Source: Clusia tigrina (Eukaryota > Arthropoda > Insecta > Diptera > Clusiidae). Taken from it: a stretch of 64,000 nt of DNA. This document shows positions 24,273-36,822 of this stretch, piece after piece (positions within the stretch are counted from its first letter, which is position 1; every line of letters starts with the position of its first letter). The notes beneath the pieces were generated by a model. The model was given only the letters and a program-made list of their open reading frames with translations, made no database searches and had not been told where the DNA came from. A program made the position numbers and the translations under genes. The stretch spans positions 19,116,001 to 19,180,000 of the forward strand of contig OV050033.1 of the NCBI GenBank assembly GCA_920105625.2. The letters run 5' to 3'.

Positions 24273-26368
24273 AAATTGTTCTCACACTCTCAGAAAATAT
24301 GATACAGAATAATATTAAGATAAATACCAACTAAAAGAAAATTTATAATTTATAATTATTTCCAATGGAAAACTTTATTCTCGATGATATTTTTCAATAA
24401 ATTGAAGATTTTTAAATAATTTTTAAGAACTTAATCATAGCGAAAAAGTGTGATTCGAATACGAACATTCTCCACAAAGTTATTGAAGCTACTCCGATTG
24501 AATATGCCTTCTTTTTTAAAGCAACTATAGTTGAGTGAATATGCATGATTACTTATGAATTATATAGCGTATATTTAAAACATAAAATATTAGGATGAAA
24601 GGCAATCCATTAAAAGCAGTTTGGCATAAATAAAATAAAAACAAACAGAACCGAAATCAATGCAACAAAGTGCGATGAAATTAAATAAAAATACCACAAA
24701 TAAAACAAAGCTAAAAAAAATTAAATAAATATTAAAATGAAAGAAATATTTTTTCAGCTCTGAGCGCGTTGAATCACTCTCGCACATATTTCGTTAAACT
24801 GTTCAAAACTGGGCCCTGTACAATTGAAAACCTTAATGCGTATTAATATCCTTTTTGTGCGCTTTGTGTGGGTGCAATACAAAAACACTCTTTTTGAATA
24901 TTTCAAACACAGTTTTTCTGCATCCGAATAAGTGCAAATAAATTGACAGCAAACGCAAAAACTTAAAACAAAAGAAACTGAACAAACAGCAAATAAATAG
25001 AAGGGAAAAATATGTACGAGGACGCTCCACAAAAGGACACCATTGTTGTGAAAATATCAGCGGCCATAAGCAAATTAAAGTTTATCAAAAGCGAATTCAT
25101 GCGAGCAAAATCCGCTCAGCGGCGATTTTACACAACTCCGAGAAGTGTTTCGTTTCTATTTTCAGTTAAAATTTCGAGTGTTTGTTTAGTGAACTCTTTC
25201 GGAAGTTTCTATTTGCAGTCGCTTTGTGTGCAAACTTGGGAAATGCAAAGAGCCGTGGGGGTCCTCTCGTTGTCAACAAGGATGATATGACTTTCAATAT
25301 CCATTTGGGAATTCATTAATGGATTCCTCACTTTGACAAACGTTTGACAAAGCATCACGAGTGGCGCGCCATCAGTTAACGTGATGAATCTGTTCGCAAT
25401 CATTGCAAGAATTTACCGCCAGTGTCGAAATTTGAAAACTCGACATGTGAATCTACAAATATGACATTGCAGCAATTCATGATACTCTATGGGCGACAGG
25501 TGCTTCCTGCACTTCTCTAGACCACACAATCAAGGAAGGAGATATGAAAATGATGTGTTGATGACTGTGACTGAGTACTTATGGACCACTAACATGGCCA
25601 TTAAGCCAGTGTGCTGACTGTGAGTGGGCAATTTTCCAGGCCATCAGTAGACTCCTATTTGTGTTTATGTAGAAGATTAGCTAATTTCAGTATGTCACTA
25701 CGGCAATACACCACAAACACTCTTCAATTGTATTTATTATCCTTTTCGTTTCCTGTACCTCCAATATAAAACTTTTTATTCACAGAAATAAAAATGTCAT
25801 TCTTATGCAAACAATTTGTGCAAACCCAATGATCTGCAGAGCACCGAAGGACAACTTAATTGACTGTTCTGTTTGTTTAATGAAATAGGTCGTCGGTGTA
25901 TGCACAGTTGAACACGCCTTCGTGGCTCGAAACACAAGTAAAAAATCAGAGCCATTGCCACTTTCTGTAAATGAAGTAGAAGAAAACGGTTGATTCCTCC
26001 CTGGCAGTGGAAGTAGCGCTGAGTTTAGTCACACAAGCTATGATGATGAATGCATTGATTGTCTTCTGTTGAAACTAGATAGAGATGTATTAACAAGACG
26101 AATGCAGGAGTGGACACATTTGTCAAAAGACACGAAATTCAAAGGGTAGAGACAGCGAGTTCGAAACGTTTTCCTTTAAAGACAAAGGAACCAATTTTTG
26201 TACAATTACCGAAGTTATATTTAAAAATTTTCTTATGATATGAATGACAATTTTTTTAAATGCAATTGTGAGAGCACTTTCCTCTTAAATCCCACAGCAT
26301 AACTTTCTTTCTTTAAAATACCATTCCACTTTATGAGACTGATTATAGTTTCAGTTGTTTTTATTTTA
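24273..26368. other. No gene recognised
   Basis: AT-rich DNA to about 25000, then more mixed composition. No recognisable domain, RNA gene or repeat. Confidence 0.55.
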
Positions 26369-26440
26369 TTTGTATCACAATAAGACAGTGTATGGCCTAA
26401 GTCTGTCTTAGGTTCGAGTATCTACCTATCTACCTACTAT
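26369..26440 (+). mobile_element. Non-LTR retrotransposon 3' tail fragment
   Basis: TGTATCACAATAAGACAGTG, GGCCTAAGTCTGTC, then CTACCTATCTACCTACTA. The motif order matches the LINE tails at 37785 and 50868. No coding remains upstream. Confidence 0.6.
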
Positions 26441-28589
26441 ATTTATCGTACACTTGCACACTTCTTTGCTTTTAATGGATTACCTCCTATTCTAACTTTG
26501 AGCAACGAGACTGATCAGGTTTCATAAATAGTTTCCATCCATGAAAATTTCTTTTCAAAAAGTTGTGCATACAAAGAGAAACATTATCCTACGAACACAG
26601 TGACAGTGTCACTAAAGGAAGTCTCGGATATGCAAAGATCACAACAGGACAACTAATCAGATGTGTTTAAAAACTGAAATACATGATAGCAAAGCCAGGA
26701 CTAAAGCTGTCATATATAGAATATATAATATACTACCTGACATATTTTATTCTTTGAAAACCTCTTTAGGAGCACTTCACCACTTGTGCTCATTTGTTGG
26801 CATTTCTAAGCACTACTCTAAGCACTGTTTACCAGACGACTTAAATACTCGCACAACTGCTTCAGTGCAGAGAGAGTTGTTCTGAAATTGCTTGAAACGT
26901 CAGTGGGAATTAAGGATTTGATGTGGCATTCAATGCATTGACAGAGCCACCCGACCACATTGCGAAATTTCCGCAACACGTTAAGCATAAATTTAAATTC
27001 TCAACTCTCGCATAAAGTGGAATGATGGCAATGTCCAATGATTCCATCCTGACGCATGTCAGTGCCAGAAACGTCACAGCCAGTCGTTTGTCCACTTTTC
27101 GATTCAAATTCCCCCCTTTCCGCACGGCTAACCCAATGTGAAATGTGTTCATGCTTGACTTTCTTATGTCCAGTTCAACTGAATTTCTGCAACCAGTTTT
27201 TGAGCGACAAAAAAAAAATTCCCTGAAATAATTAAAAACTTCTTTAATTGTGTGCGTGTGAGTTTTTGGTGCATGGCAGGGCAGGGGCAGACTATTTCAC
27301 TGAGTGTCCTTATAGCTGAGTAGTGTTTTTACAGCATAATTTTTGTATGTTTGCAATTTACTGCACAAGGGTGCTTACGAATTTGAAGTCCCTCTCAGAC
27401 GAGCACCCCAAAATTTTTGCGACTTTTCCTACCAATGACGTCATTGGAAGCAATACATTTCCCGTCCACCATACCCGCAGCCAGTCCGACTGACATGCAT
27501 GCAAGCGCAAATTCAGATATTTTCAGCTTCGTTGATTATAAAATTACACACTACGGCGGGCACTTGTCGAACCCCAGAGAGAGTGCAATGAGTGGGCGAA
27601 TATTAATTAAAAAGTAAATTTTAGTGTGGGAATAATAATGAAGTGAGAACGCTGTGAAAGGAATTGCGTTGAAACTTATGCGATTCGGCTAAATAGATTA
27701 AATGGCGTTCTCTTCGTTGTGCTCGCTCAGTCTCTATTTAGGGCATAATTGATGGAGAATAATGTTGGTTTTGCCCTGCCCTCGTTACAACAAACTGAAA
27801 TTAAGTAGATGGGCATGATGTGCTAAGGCCGCGACTTGAGTTTTAAACACTGAGAAGCTCCCGTAACTTCATTCTAGGGATGAGAAGTTCCTGATGCCGG
27901 TGTGAAAGAGATACTGCCATACACAAAAAATAAGTCACAAATCTGTTACGAGTAATATTGGATACGAAACAAACATCGTTTTTAACAAGGTCTCAAGTGA
28001 TACCATATGATCAGTGCTAGAGCAGACGAATCTTGTAGTAATTTGTTAATAAGAAATTCTTGTATAAAGCAATTGCAGAGGGATAATAACAATTATACTC
28101 AATAGATAATTACAATCACCTACGAGCGGCGAAATCGAAATGCTATTGAAAAATAATAACAAAAGTTGTTTTAAGCCTTAAAATTTAGTGTCTTATTGGT
28201 CGAAGTATGGATTCGTTGGAAATTTGGTTGTTTAATACGATTAAGTTTAAGCTAATAGAAACCCCAGAAGGTTTGTAGTACTCTCACCAAATTATACTTA
28301 ATATTAATTTTAAGAAACAAATTACACACATAAAGAGAGAGTGTCCCAGGTGATTTTTCAGAAACTTAGTGAGCATAGGACAACTGCAGAGGGAATGCAG
28401 GATAGTTTCCGCGTGCTCAAGCAGAAGTCATCCCTTTCGCATTATCTTTAGTCATCAGTTATTACCCGAACCATATTCTGATATGTGCCCAAGTGTTTTA
28501 CAATGTTCATTTTAATAACAAATATTTTTAATTAAAATTATATTTTAATTATATTAATAATTATATTATAATATTTGTAATTTATATTA
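26441..28589. other. No gene recognised
   Basis: Mixed-composition DNA with no identifiable domain. The segment just before the SINE (28510-28600) is extremely AT-rich with repeated TTATATTA-like words. Confidence 0.55.
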
Positions 28590-28775
28590 TATTTTTTTAT
28601 TATTATACCTTTAATTAATCTAATTAACCTAATTAATCATGTCTGCAAGTGATTGGTGCCTTCGACTCGAAGAGAAAAAGATTTAGAAAGAAGAATCCGT
28701 GCCCGGAGCAGGATTCAAACCAATGACCACCCGAGTATGAGTATTGCCACTAGCTTACCACGACGATTTCCCCAG
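28590..28775 (-). mobile_element. tRNA-derived SINE, copy C
   Basis: The minus strand reads a decayed box A region (GTGGTAAGCTAGTGG), box B-like GGTTTGAATCC, CTCCGGGCACGG, then CTTTTTCTCTTCGAGTCG and CTTGCAGACATGATTAAT, ending in AAGGTATAATAATA. Head, body and tail agree with copies A and D. The ACTCATTCCCC box present in A and D is shortened. No target duplication could be assigned because the 3' flank is AT-rich. Confidence 0.85.
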
Positions 28776-29615
28776 CTGTACAATAGATTATATAACTTAT
28801 TTTATATATATATTTTCTTAAAGCTGTGCAAGCTGCCTCACTTTAAGACGTATTTTTCGAAATCGCACTTAGGAGAATTCAAAGAAACTATTTCAATCTG
28901 GCTAAGATCCTAAATGCAAATTCCTAAACACAAGAAAAGTATCTTCATCATTATAAGGATGAGGAGAATTTTACAAGTCATTTGATTATTACAAGATGAA
29001 AGGCGGCCTAAGCCACAAAAAGCCAAGAATACCTTTATTTCTGGCTTAACAAATTACTACCAAAAATATAGATAATATTGACTGAAAAGCAACGACTTTT
29101 TCGCAAATAAAAAAAGGACATGCCAAACTATCCAAAGTTAGAATTATTAAAAAATTAATCTCAGATTTTTTTTAGATATTATCCTTATTATTAGTATCCT
29201 CTTTGTACAGAGCAGAGTTTATTTTCACCATCCCCAAAACTTCACTGAATTTATAACGAGACTTATTTAGTGATTCTATATCGAAAATGTTCAGAGGCTG
29301 ATATTTTATCAATATTTGGATAAGGCAAGTTGGAATTTGATAATGTAACTGTTAGGAAAGAATCCTTGATTGCCCAAAAATATATCTGATAAGAAGTCTT
29401 TATTATTGAAACTCAATTGAGATATCAAATCGAGACCGAAGACTTCAATCGCATAGTAACGTTGGCTACGCCAAGCATGGTTCTAGACATCCCGAAACTA
29501 TGGAAACTATGGTACACAATAGGGAATTGCTTTCACAATTTCAAAATATAATTTTTGGCGGCCATGAATCAGAAATCTTTACATTTGGCTCGCTCCTTAC
29601 AGTATCTTCGAAACC

Positions 29616-29671
29616 ATGCATTAGAGTAGGGATAGTGGAGAGAATGCATTTGAGTAGGGATAGTGAAGAAA
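29616..29671. repeat. 28-bp tandem duplication
   Basis: ATGCATTAGAGTAGGGATAG is followed 28 bases later by ATGCATTTGAGTAGGGATAG. Two units. Confidence 0.85.
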
Positions 29672-31468
29672 AGAAACCCTGGTGCTAGAACCCACGGAGC
29701 GAAATGTTGTGCTTCGCATAACGATAAATCATGGGCGACTGCTAAATGTGGATTTTGTTTAAAAGTGCGGAAGGCACGTATTGCTATTATAGTAGGGCAC
29801 CACTTCACGGAGTTCCCCAAGCAAACTACGGTAGCGTTAACCAAACATCCCCAATTATACTTGCTTAAGTCAAAACTTAAAGCATTACCCAGTGTGGCAT
29901 GTTTTAGAATCTGAGTTTACTTTAAACACTCTTTCTTCACTTTACTCCACCTTCAAAGTAGTTTAAATTAAAATTCATTTAGTATCAACCAAAGCTTAAA
30001 GTGCGTATGTGGAATCCGGTGGTACTTCATTTCAAATTCAAATTTCCGCTTATGTATTCGATTCATCCATTAAAGTTGTCAGTTATCACGTCATAGACAG
30101 GTAAATCAATTTATAGGAAGCGGCCCCATAAAGTTGGGTAAGTGAGTTTATGAATTTAATACCCAGCGAAGCACAGGAAAAGGACTGTTGCAGCATATTT
30201 AAGTACGACTCCGTGCAAAGGGCTCACAGGAAATTCTATACCTAAACTCGCACCGTTAATATGCGTGGCATAATGCAAAATCTATAAATATTCATTCAAT
30301 ACAGTTAACTACGGGATAAATAGGAAATCAAGATCCTGGGGGGTTCGTGCTACGTTGCTCACCCTTTGACCCTTAACGCTGCGATTGGGGTAAATAAGAA
30401 TTAAGCAGCAGTAAAATGGCAGTAAGATTGAGCATATAATTTCATCAGGTAAGCCAATTTGAAAATGATATAAAAAAATTTAAATGGAAACAAGCCAGGA
30501 AACTGACACCTTCACAGGAAATTTTGAAGGTTGCATGCACTTTTTAGACAGCGCCAATAGCAATTGTTTGAGTTATAGTTGGTTACTGATTGTTGCTAAG
30601 CTTTAAGACTCCTAGCATAGAAATAAAACATATCTGAATAGCAATTTGCTGTACTTACGTCTGCTGCTTTGACTCGGAAGACTTGTCTGGCGACACTTTC
30701 ACTTTCCGTTTCACTTTTAATGCAAAAAGTTTCGCAATTTTGCGTCGCTGGAACCACTTTTGACACACAAATCACAGTCACTGAATGAATTTCTGCGTAT
30801 GTAAGAATTGTTGCAATCCACCGGAAGTGGCAGAAAAAACTCACGCTGCTGGCCTTGTGCAACTTTGCGGCAAGCTCTTTGAGAAATTACGAATATTGCA
30901 GAACAAAACTGTCTGAGCCAGAATGAGCGCAGTATCCTGTGCGAATGGCCGAACTGGCGGTTATTGCTTTGTTTTTGGCAAAGTTTTTACATGCATAAAT
31001 AATCAAATAATGCTCGACTGTGTGAACTTCTTTTTGCTTGAGCGAGTCACATGACCCACTGGCCAAGTACCAACGCACGCATCGGATCCGTGGAGCAGGT
31101 ACTGCTCAAGGTACGCGTATTGTTGAAAAGGATCATAAAAAGTTGAACTGGAGTTGGTTAAAGCGCGTTTATGTGCACAAACATATGCGGTGGAAATTGT
31201 GGCTTTTTAATAACAGACCGCAGGATTCAGTTAACCGGGCTTAAGTTAATGTGGTGCATGTTAATACGGCTTAAGAGCAGCGGCAGGCTTCAATTGTGTT
31301 AATTCAGTTGAAAAACTTATTTTGTTTATTTATTTATTTTTAATTTAAACGCTCTCACAACAAACGTGCCGACAAATCGTTGCTTTGACGCTGTTCCTCG
31401 GATAACTTTTGTAAACAACACAACATTCGAAAAACCCGTTAACAGCACACGAAATGCACTGCGCTCTC

Positions 31469-31714
31469 AGTTCGTACCACGCACTTTCCATGAATTGACG
31501 TTAAGTACTGAGCCCGCTATTAACCGTGAAGCTGTTGATAAATGAAACTACACGTTAAGAATATTGCAGCTCGGTTCTGGCGGATGTTGTTGGCCCAACC
31601 GAACAGCATCGAACCGCACGCAACCGTTCTATGCAACCAACTCCGGCGTTTGTCGGCTCGTTCGTGCGGCGTTCGTTTGCACGCGACTCGTATGAAGCGA
31701 CTCGAAAGAAGTTG
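31469..31714 (+). promoter_or_regulatory. Candidate Inr/DPE promoter and noncoding first exon
   Basis: The arthropod initiator-like TCAGTTC has its A at 31469. TGACGT lies exactly at +28 to +33, the position and sequence expected of a fly downstream promoter element. Downstream DNA is GC-rich with many CG words (TCGTTCGTGCGGCGTTCG), which is common in fly 5' untranslated regions. A splice donor-like TTG/GTAAAC follows at 31714/31715. No long frame is present, so it would be a noncoding exon. Evidence is motif-based only; Inr/DPE pairs arise by chance. Confidence 0.3.
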
Positions 31715-32427
31715 GTAAACATTTCGCATTTAACTCTCTTTGTTCTTATATTAGCGACCGAGGAAATTCCTTTGAGCTCTCTTCGTCTTATTAGACCGCA
31801 TTTATTTGGCCAACAAAAGGAAATTCAAGTATGCAATTCAATTACTCACATGCATTAAAATTAAAATTGAAACTGAAACAAAAGAACATTTCGGTTCAAA
31901 GTAATTTTACTGAACTATAAATACATGAAAGCTGCGAACGAGTTCCATTCAAATATGGAAAAGTGAGGATTAAAATATGTTTAAGCCAGCATTGGGATAC
32001 TGTGCGATTGTTATGCTGTGAACCAGAAAGGGGAAAGGTAGTCGCTGTATAAAAGCAGTAAAGCAACACAACAAAAACCTGTATAATAAATTGGGAAACT
32101 GAACACGGTATTACACTGCTTCTGAATTATTACACTCAAAATAGAGGGTAGAGTCAGTGGTTTGGGTGTTTTTGTATAGTTATACGAGTAGCACGTAGCT
32201 TATTAAATTAATATCTTATAATATATCTCAATCAATTCATAACTTATAATATATCTCAATATATCAAATTTATTCATCAAATTCTACCTTCTTGTTCATT
32301 ACATTTGAAATTTTATATACTATAATGTGGAAATATTTTTAACATTTTTTACCAAATTAATATATATAATTAGTAATAAGTTTAAATGTAATTAATTTTA
32401 ATGAAATAAATAAAAATAAAATAAAAA

Positions 32428-32626
32428 TATCCGACATCCGTAGTCTATTAGTAAGCATGATAGACTCACACTTGAGGGGTCGTGGTGGTTTGAATCTTGC
32501 TCCGGGCATGGTCTGAACAAAGGTTCCTTTTAAACCTTTTTCTCTTCGAGTTTCTAGTACTCATTCCCCAAAGCCCTTGCAGACATTATTAATAATGGTG
32601 CAAGGTATAGATAGATAGATAGATAA
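32428..32626 (+). mobile_element. tRNA-derived SINE, copy D
   Basis: The head carries a box A-like TAGTCTATTAGTAAGC and a box B-like GGTTTGAATCTTG, then CCGGGCATGGTCTG. The body has CTTTTTCTCTTCGAGT, TAGTACTCATTCCCCAAAGC, and the complete tail CTTGCAGACATTATTAATAA, TGGTGCAAGGTA, then four GATA repeats. It runs through the GATA repeat straight into the inverted 3' end of the LINE at 32627. Confidence 0.88.
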
Positions 32627-33320
32627 AAGTGGGGTAGGCCTGGAGAGCCAGAAGTCTCCTAGCACTCAGGCATTGATGCCTATTGTACTATAAGCCTGGA
32701 AAAATATCTTGGGGAAGAGGGAGATAGAGGATTTTGGAAAGGAAGTTACACCTTTCCAAACTCCTTTGACTCTTTCATGAATCTCAGAAGCCTCAGAAGG
32801 GATAAGGAATATTTGTTATCCATCCCAAAACATCTGACCCTAATATACGCCTCCTTATTCTGGCAAATGCCGGACAAGCACAGAGAAAATGCTCTATGCC
32901 GTCTTAATCTTCCTCCAGACAGGAGTCGCAGTTCGAATTCTCGATGAAAGCTATGGTCGCCATATGATGGCCCCATGAAGTATGCCCTGTGATTACCACA
33001 ACCAATGATCGAAGATCTTTCCTTCGGAATGTTAGAAGGAAATTTGAGGTTTCTAGGAAACACTTAGTTGTTTTGCAGGTAACTAAAACTGTGAATATTA
33101 TTCACATGGCTCTTGATTCAATGAATAACCCTAATGCTACACTTCCATCGGCAGATCCACTGTTTGCCAATTCATCAGGTAACTCATTCAGCACCACAGT
33201 GTCCCGGATCCCAAATAAGTTCAAAAAAATTCCATGGAGTTGAGACTTGACTTACATTCTTGGACAAATTTTCAAGTAGTTAACGCGTTTTCTAGGGGCT
33301 TCAGTGCAGCCTGACTCGAT
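32627..33320 (-). pseudogene. RNase H/C-terminal fragment of a LINE (family shared with 35069)
   Basis: The minus strand reads ELIWDPGHCGAE (RNase H WVPGHxGxExNE box) near 33215, then VITGHTSWGHHMATIAFIEN near 32995, NCDSCLEED, then IEHFLCACPAFARIRRRILG near 32890-32830. This is the conserved post-RNase H 'GH----H' box and the Cys/His cluster (CxxC...HFLCxC) of these LINEs. After a stop, the 3' untranslated part ends in CTACCCCACTTTTATC. The same tail occurs at 35069-35570. Frameshifts and stops make it inactive; the reverse transcriptase is missing. Confidence 0.85.
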
Positions 33321-35068
33321 ATATTTTATTTTATACATAAATATATTTATATATGATGGAACCAAATATATAATCAAAAATATATATTAAATAGAATCAA
33401 AGACGGCACCTCCCAATAAAATATTTAAATGCTTTCCGCTTCTTTTTTAGAGCATATTTGAACTTCCATTAATGGCTGAAAAACTGCAACCAGCATATTC
33501 GGACACCAACATGTCTCAAATATTGCCTCCTGCCATTCCCATCTGACTGATCGTTTCCACCCAACCAGGAACTAGAGCCATATAAACTTTCGAAACCAGA
33601 TGCAGGCATATTCACTCAACTAAAAGTAAAGTTTAGCAAATTTACGTTAATTTGAAGCGCATTAAATTCAACAGCATCAGCGTCGTAAACATTTGCCGCC
33701 AACAACAACAAAAAGAACAACTAAGCCACTGAACAACATTCGTACGCACAGCACACAGGCATATGCAGTTTTACCAGTGAACCCCAACGAACCTAAAATG
33801 CCCGACCTACCGCAATAAATTCTACACCCAGCACAACAAACACACGAACAACAACGACAACAAAAGCGGCAGCAGTGAAAACTCCAATTGAAAAAAAATG
33901 AGAGGCACAAGTGAGGAAGTGTTGATGATGCCGACGTTCAAAACCAAACCAAACCAAACTAAGCCAAGTCAACTCGAACTGAGCAATGCGCTGCTTACTG
34001 TGAATGAGTGGTAGCAAGCCCACTCCCACACACGCGCGTTCACCCCCAGCCTCAGCACCTTTGACCCGCCGCCTGACACAATGCTCCACATACGATGTCT
34101 TTTGGCGTGCTATGTTTGCGATGTTATGTCAAAGAGAGCGCTCAGCGCAGCTGCGCATGGAAACTCCACGCTCTTTGGCACAATTTGCTCTCCCACACTC
34201 CCACTGCCACACCAACAACAACAACAGCAACAAGATAGACTATCAGCTGTTCCGTTGCGATTGTTGGGAGCTCTGCGATGGGTGAGGGGAGCGCTTAGCC
34301 AATTGCTGCTTATTGACCACATGACGCCTACTTTACCAATTGGAAACCGGATACTCTTGAAGTGCATCCACATTCGCATCGCCTTAATTTATTGGCTTTA
34401 GGATATGTTTTTCTTTGGCTGCATATAGCATTCGTGTGCTGTGGAATTCTGCTGCACATTTCCCTGCGAGTCGTTCGTCCCTCACTGCTGCCGATGCTGT
34501 TCTTGCAATTTCATTTCAATTTATGATGTTCCCTTTTGCCACAGCCCTAAAATGCTTGCTGACTTGTGCTAATCCTTATTTATCCTGGGGCCAGTTATTT
34601 ATGTACACAAGCACAACTTAAATTTTGTTAGATTTATTCTCGTTTTGATTTCTGTTGCTTAAGCAAGTTATGAAATTATTTTTATTTCCTCGGGATACGA
34701 AAAGGAGAGCCACCATCAAAGTGCAACGAGTGGCTGCAGTGGTCGAATCTTTCTCTGTGTCTATGCTTATTTGATATTGTATCTCATGGTCTGTGAAAGT
34801 GGAATTTATTCTTTCTGAATAGTCATCACAGCAGAAATTGAGGGCAATGTAGTCAGGCTCATCATTCAATTGCTATCCGCAGTTCTATTAAATTAGAGCA
34901 AATTAATATGAGAATGTCACCAGTACTGTTCGGTTCGTATACTTATCGAGTAAGGTTGGGTATTAAAAATAATCATACAGCAGAAGCTAATACATATATA
35001 CAAGGAAAGCTCAGGCACTTGTTTACGGTAGACGAAAATGAACCGGTAATATAAAACAAATATATTCA
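33321..35068. other. No gene recognised; GC-richer single-copy-like DNA
   Basis: From about 33480 to 34620 the DNA is non-repetitive and GC-richer, with CAA runs near 33700, 33850 and 34215. Frames of 80 to 106 codons occur on both strands, the pattern expected of GC-rich noncoding DNA, and none has a recognisable domain. Confidence 0.5.
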
Positions 35069-35570
35069 CAAGGACCGATGGTGCAATTCAGTTGCTTGCA
35101 AAACAACCAAGTGATTCCTAGAGAGCCTAAAGGAGAGAGCTGCAGATTTCCTTCTAACGTTACGAAGGAAAGATCTTTGATCGTTGCTGGGGCTAATCAC
35201 GCCCATAATCCATGGGGCCCTTATATGGTGGCCTTGGCAACATCGAGGATCCGAACTGCGTGTCCTGTCTGCAGGGAGAACATGAAGGCAAACATCATTT
35301 TCTCCTGCCTTTGACATAATGGGGAGGCACATATTAGGGTCAGATGTATTGGAAATGGACAATGTACATTCCTTATCCCTGGACAGACTTCTGAAATTAA
35401 TAAAATAGTCTAAGAAGTTTGAAAAGGTGTAACTTTTTTCAAAATCCTCAATCTCTCCCCTCCCCCTTCAATATATCCAGCCTTAGAGTACAATGGGCAT
35501 CACTGCTTGTGGGATTGGAGTCCTCCCTCTTCGGCAGTTCTCCGGTCTACCCCACTATACTTATTCTATT
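35069..35570 (+). pseudogene. C-terminal fragment and 3' tail of a LINE (same family as 32627)
   Basis: The + strand matches the fragment at 32627-33070 segment by segment. GCTTGCAAAACAACCAAGTG, AAGGAAAGATCTTTGATCGT and the decayed GHxxWGPYMVA box lead to GAACTGCGTGTCCTGTCTGC, then ATATTAGGGTCAGATGT, then a tail ending CTACCCCACTATA and a TATTC repeat. Both copies share the 3' end but lie in opposite orientation. Most of RNase H is missing and the frame is broken. Confidence 0.8.
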
Positions 35571-36335
35571 CTATTAGCATTAAAGCATAATTACCAATCA
35601 AACTATGCGAACTATCAGCACAATTTAATTTTCATAACTTTATATTAGATTTGGTGTTCAAAATGTCTGCATTGATTAATAAATAGATTGTTGTCTAATA
35701 ATAACAGAGAATTATAGCCAATTGCTGTTAATGATTGGAAAGTGGTAGCAACTGGAGATATATTTGAATACATCACCTGTATGTATACAAATTCCTCCCC
35801 ATTCTGCGAATTCACCTCAGCTCATTGTGTTGATCTAATTGAAAACTCTTTCCAAGAGCCACTAATGACAACAATTGTTGCCATTATTACAGTATAACTG
35901 AACAAAGCAACAAAAGCAAATTATTTAAATCAAAGAATTATGTGTCACCTCCCCTTGTCGGTGGGTGCACTTTGGTCCACATTATTTACATGCTGAACAA
36001 ACTGAAAATGCAGCTGTGCTGTGCTCTGCGGCAAAGGAGCATTAATTCATAATGTCTATATAATTATTAAGTAATTGTGCGACATTATACAAATGTGACC
36101 AACAACACCATCAGCAACTGCAACAACTACAATGAGAGCAGCAAACTCCATGACAATAATTCACAGCGCCAACAACAACAACAACAACAGCAAATGCAGT
36201 GTTACAATTAAAGCGAAATGTAAGGCAGAATTAATGAATTAATTAAACTTCGGTTTTGTAATGCGAATTGCGGAAACAAAATTCGTGTGTGTGCAGTGCG
36301 TGCAGCAAACTAACACAATGAACTACAAAGTACGC

Positions 36336-36353
36336 GCACACACACACACACAC
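36336..36353. repeat. CA microsatellite
   Basis: Nine CA dinucleotides in a row, followed by CGGGCACA. Confidence 0.9.
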
Positions 36354-36498
36354 GGGCACACAGAAATGCCACTTTGCTGGCAACAAATGCGGCACTAGCG
36401 TATGCAAATTTCGCACAGTTGCGGGCCATAATTCACAACTATTACGGCGTGCCTTTGTCAATTAATCAATCATTATCAGCAGCGACGGCGGACAAAAG

Positions 36499-36822
36499 AT
36501 GATCTACAACTTGCGGAAACAGCATGTCAAGTCAGTGACCACATCGGCGCGCGTTCCGGGTACGAGTGCAAACACCAAAAACAAACAGCCAAACAGCGAA
36601 ACTGCCGATGGAGCAAACACCGAGCGTGGTGCACACAAATGGCAAGCGGCACACGACACTGCGGCCGCTGCTTTTGACACGCGTCACACGAACCTAGTAA
36701 CTACTCCCACAAGAAGGCGCGCACATCAATACATCAACGACAGTCATCATCAGCGGCAGAAGCAGATCCAACAGCAGGACCAGCAACAACACAGCCCGAC
36801 ACAGCCACTGCAAGCCTCAAGA
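36499..36822 (+). CDS. Weak candidate first coding exon, Gln/Ala/Thr-rich, no known domain
   Basis: I do not recognise this protein. An open frame starts MIYNLRKQHVKSVTTSARVPG after ACAAAAG, a reasonable fly start context. About 110 residues follow, rich in Asn, Thr, Ala and Gln with a QIQQQDQQQH stretch near residues 90-100. A donor-like AAGA/GTGAGC lies at 36822/36823, eight codons or fewer before the stop, so the frame could be spliced onward. Against it: it is low-complexity, no acceptor or downstream exon is identified, and an overlapping open frame runs on the other strand. It could be 5' untranslated or regulatory DNA. Confidence 0.2.

Larger units (their letters stand above)
28776..32427. 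other. No gene recognised apart from a weak promoter candidate
   Basis: Contains a 28-bp tandem duplication (29616-29671), a GC-richer block around 30600-31800 with a promoter-like signal (described separately) and an AT-rich stretch 32160-32430 that repeats CTTATAATATATCTCAAT at two places about 35 bases apart. No recognisable protein domain. Confidence 0.5.

Noticed and set aside
27868..27895. TAGGGATGAG as a second hAT terminus
   Set aside because: No matching inverted end or 8-bp duplication was found in the neighbourhood.
28653..28913. 86-codon plus-strand frame
   Set aside because: It runs antisense through SINE copy C and AT-rich flank.
29663..29914. Plus-strand frame with several Cys and His residues (KCCASHNDKSW, KCGFCLK)
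   Set aside because: Spacing does not match a zinc-finger or LINE zinc-knuckle pattern I know, and the frame is short, so it is treated as chance.
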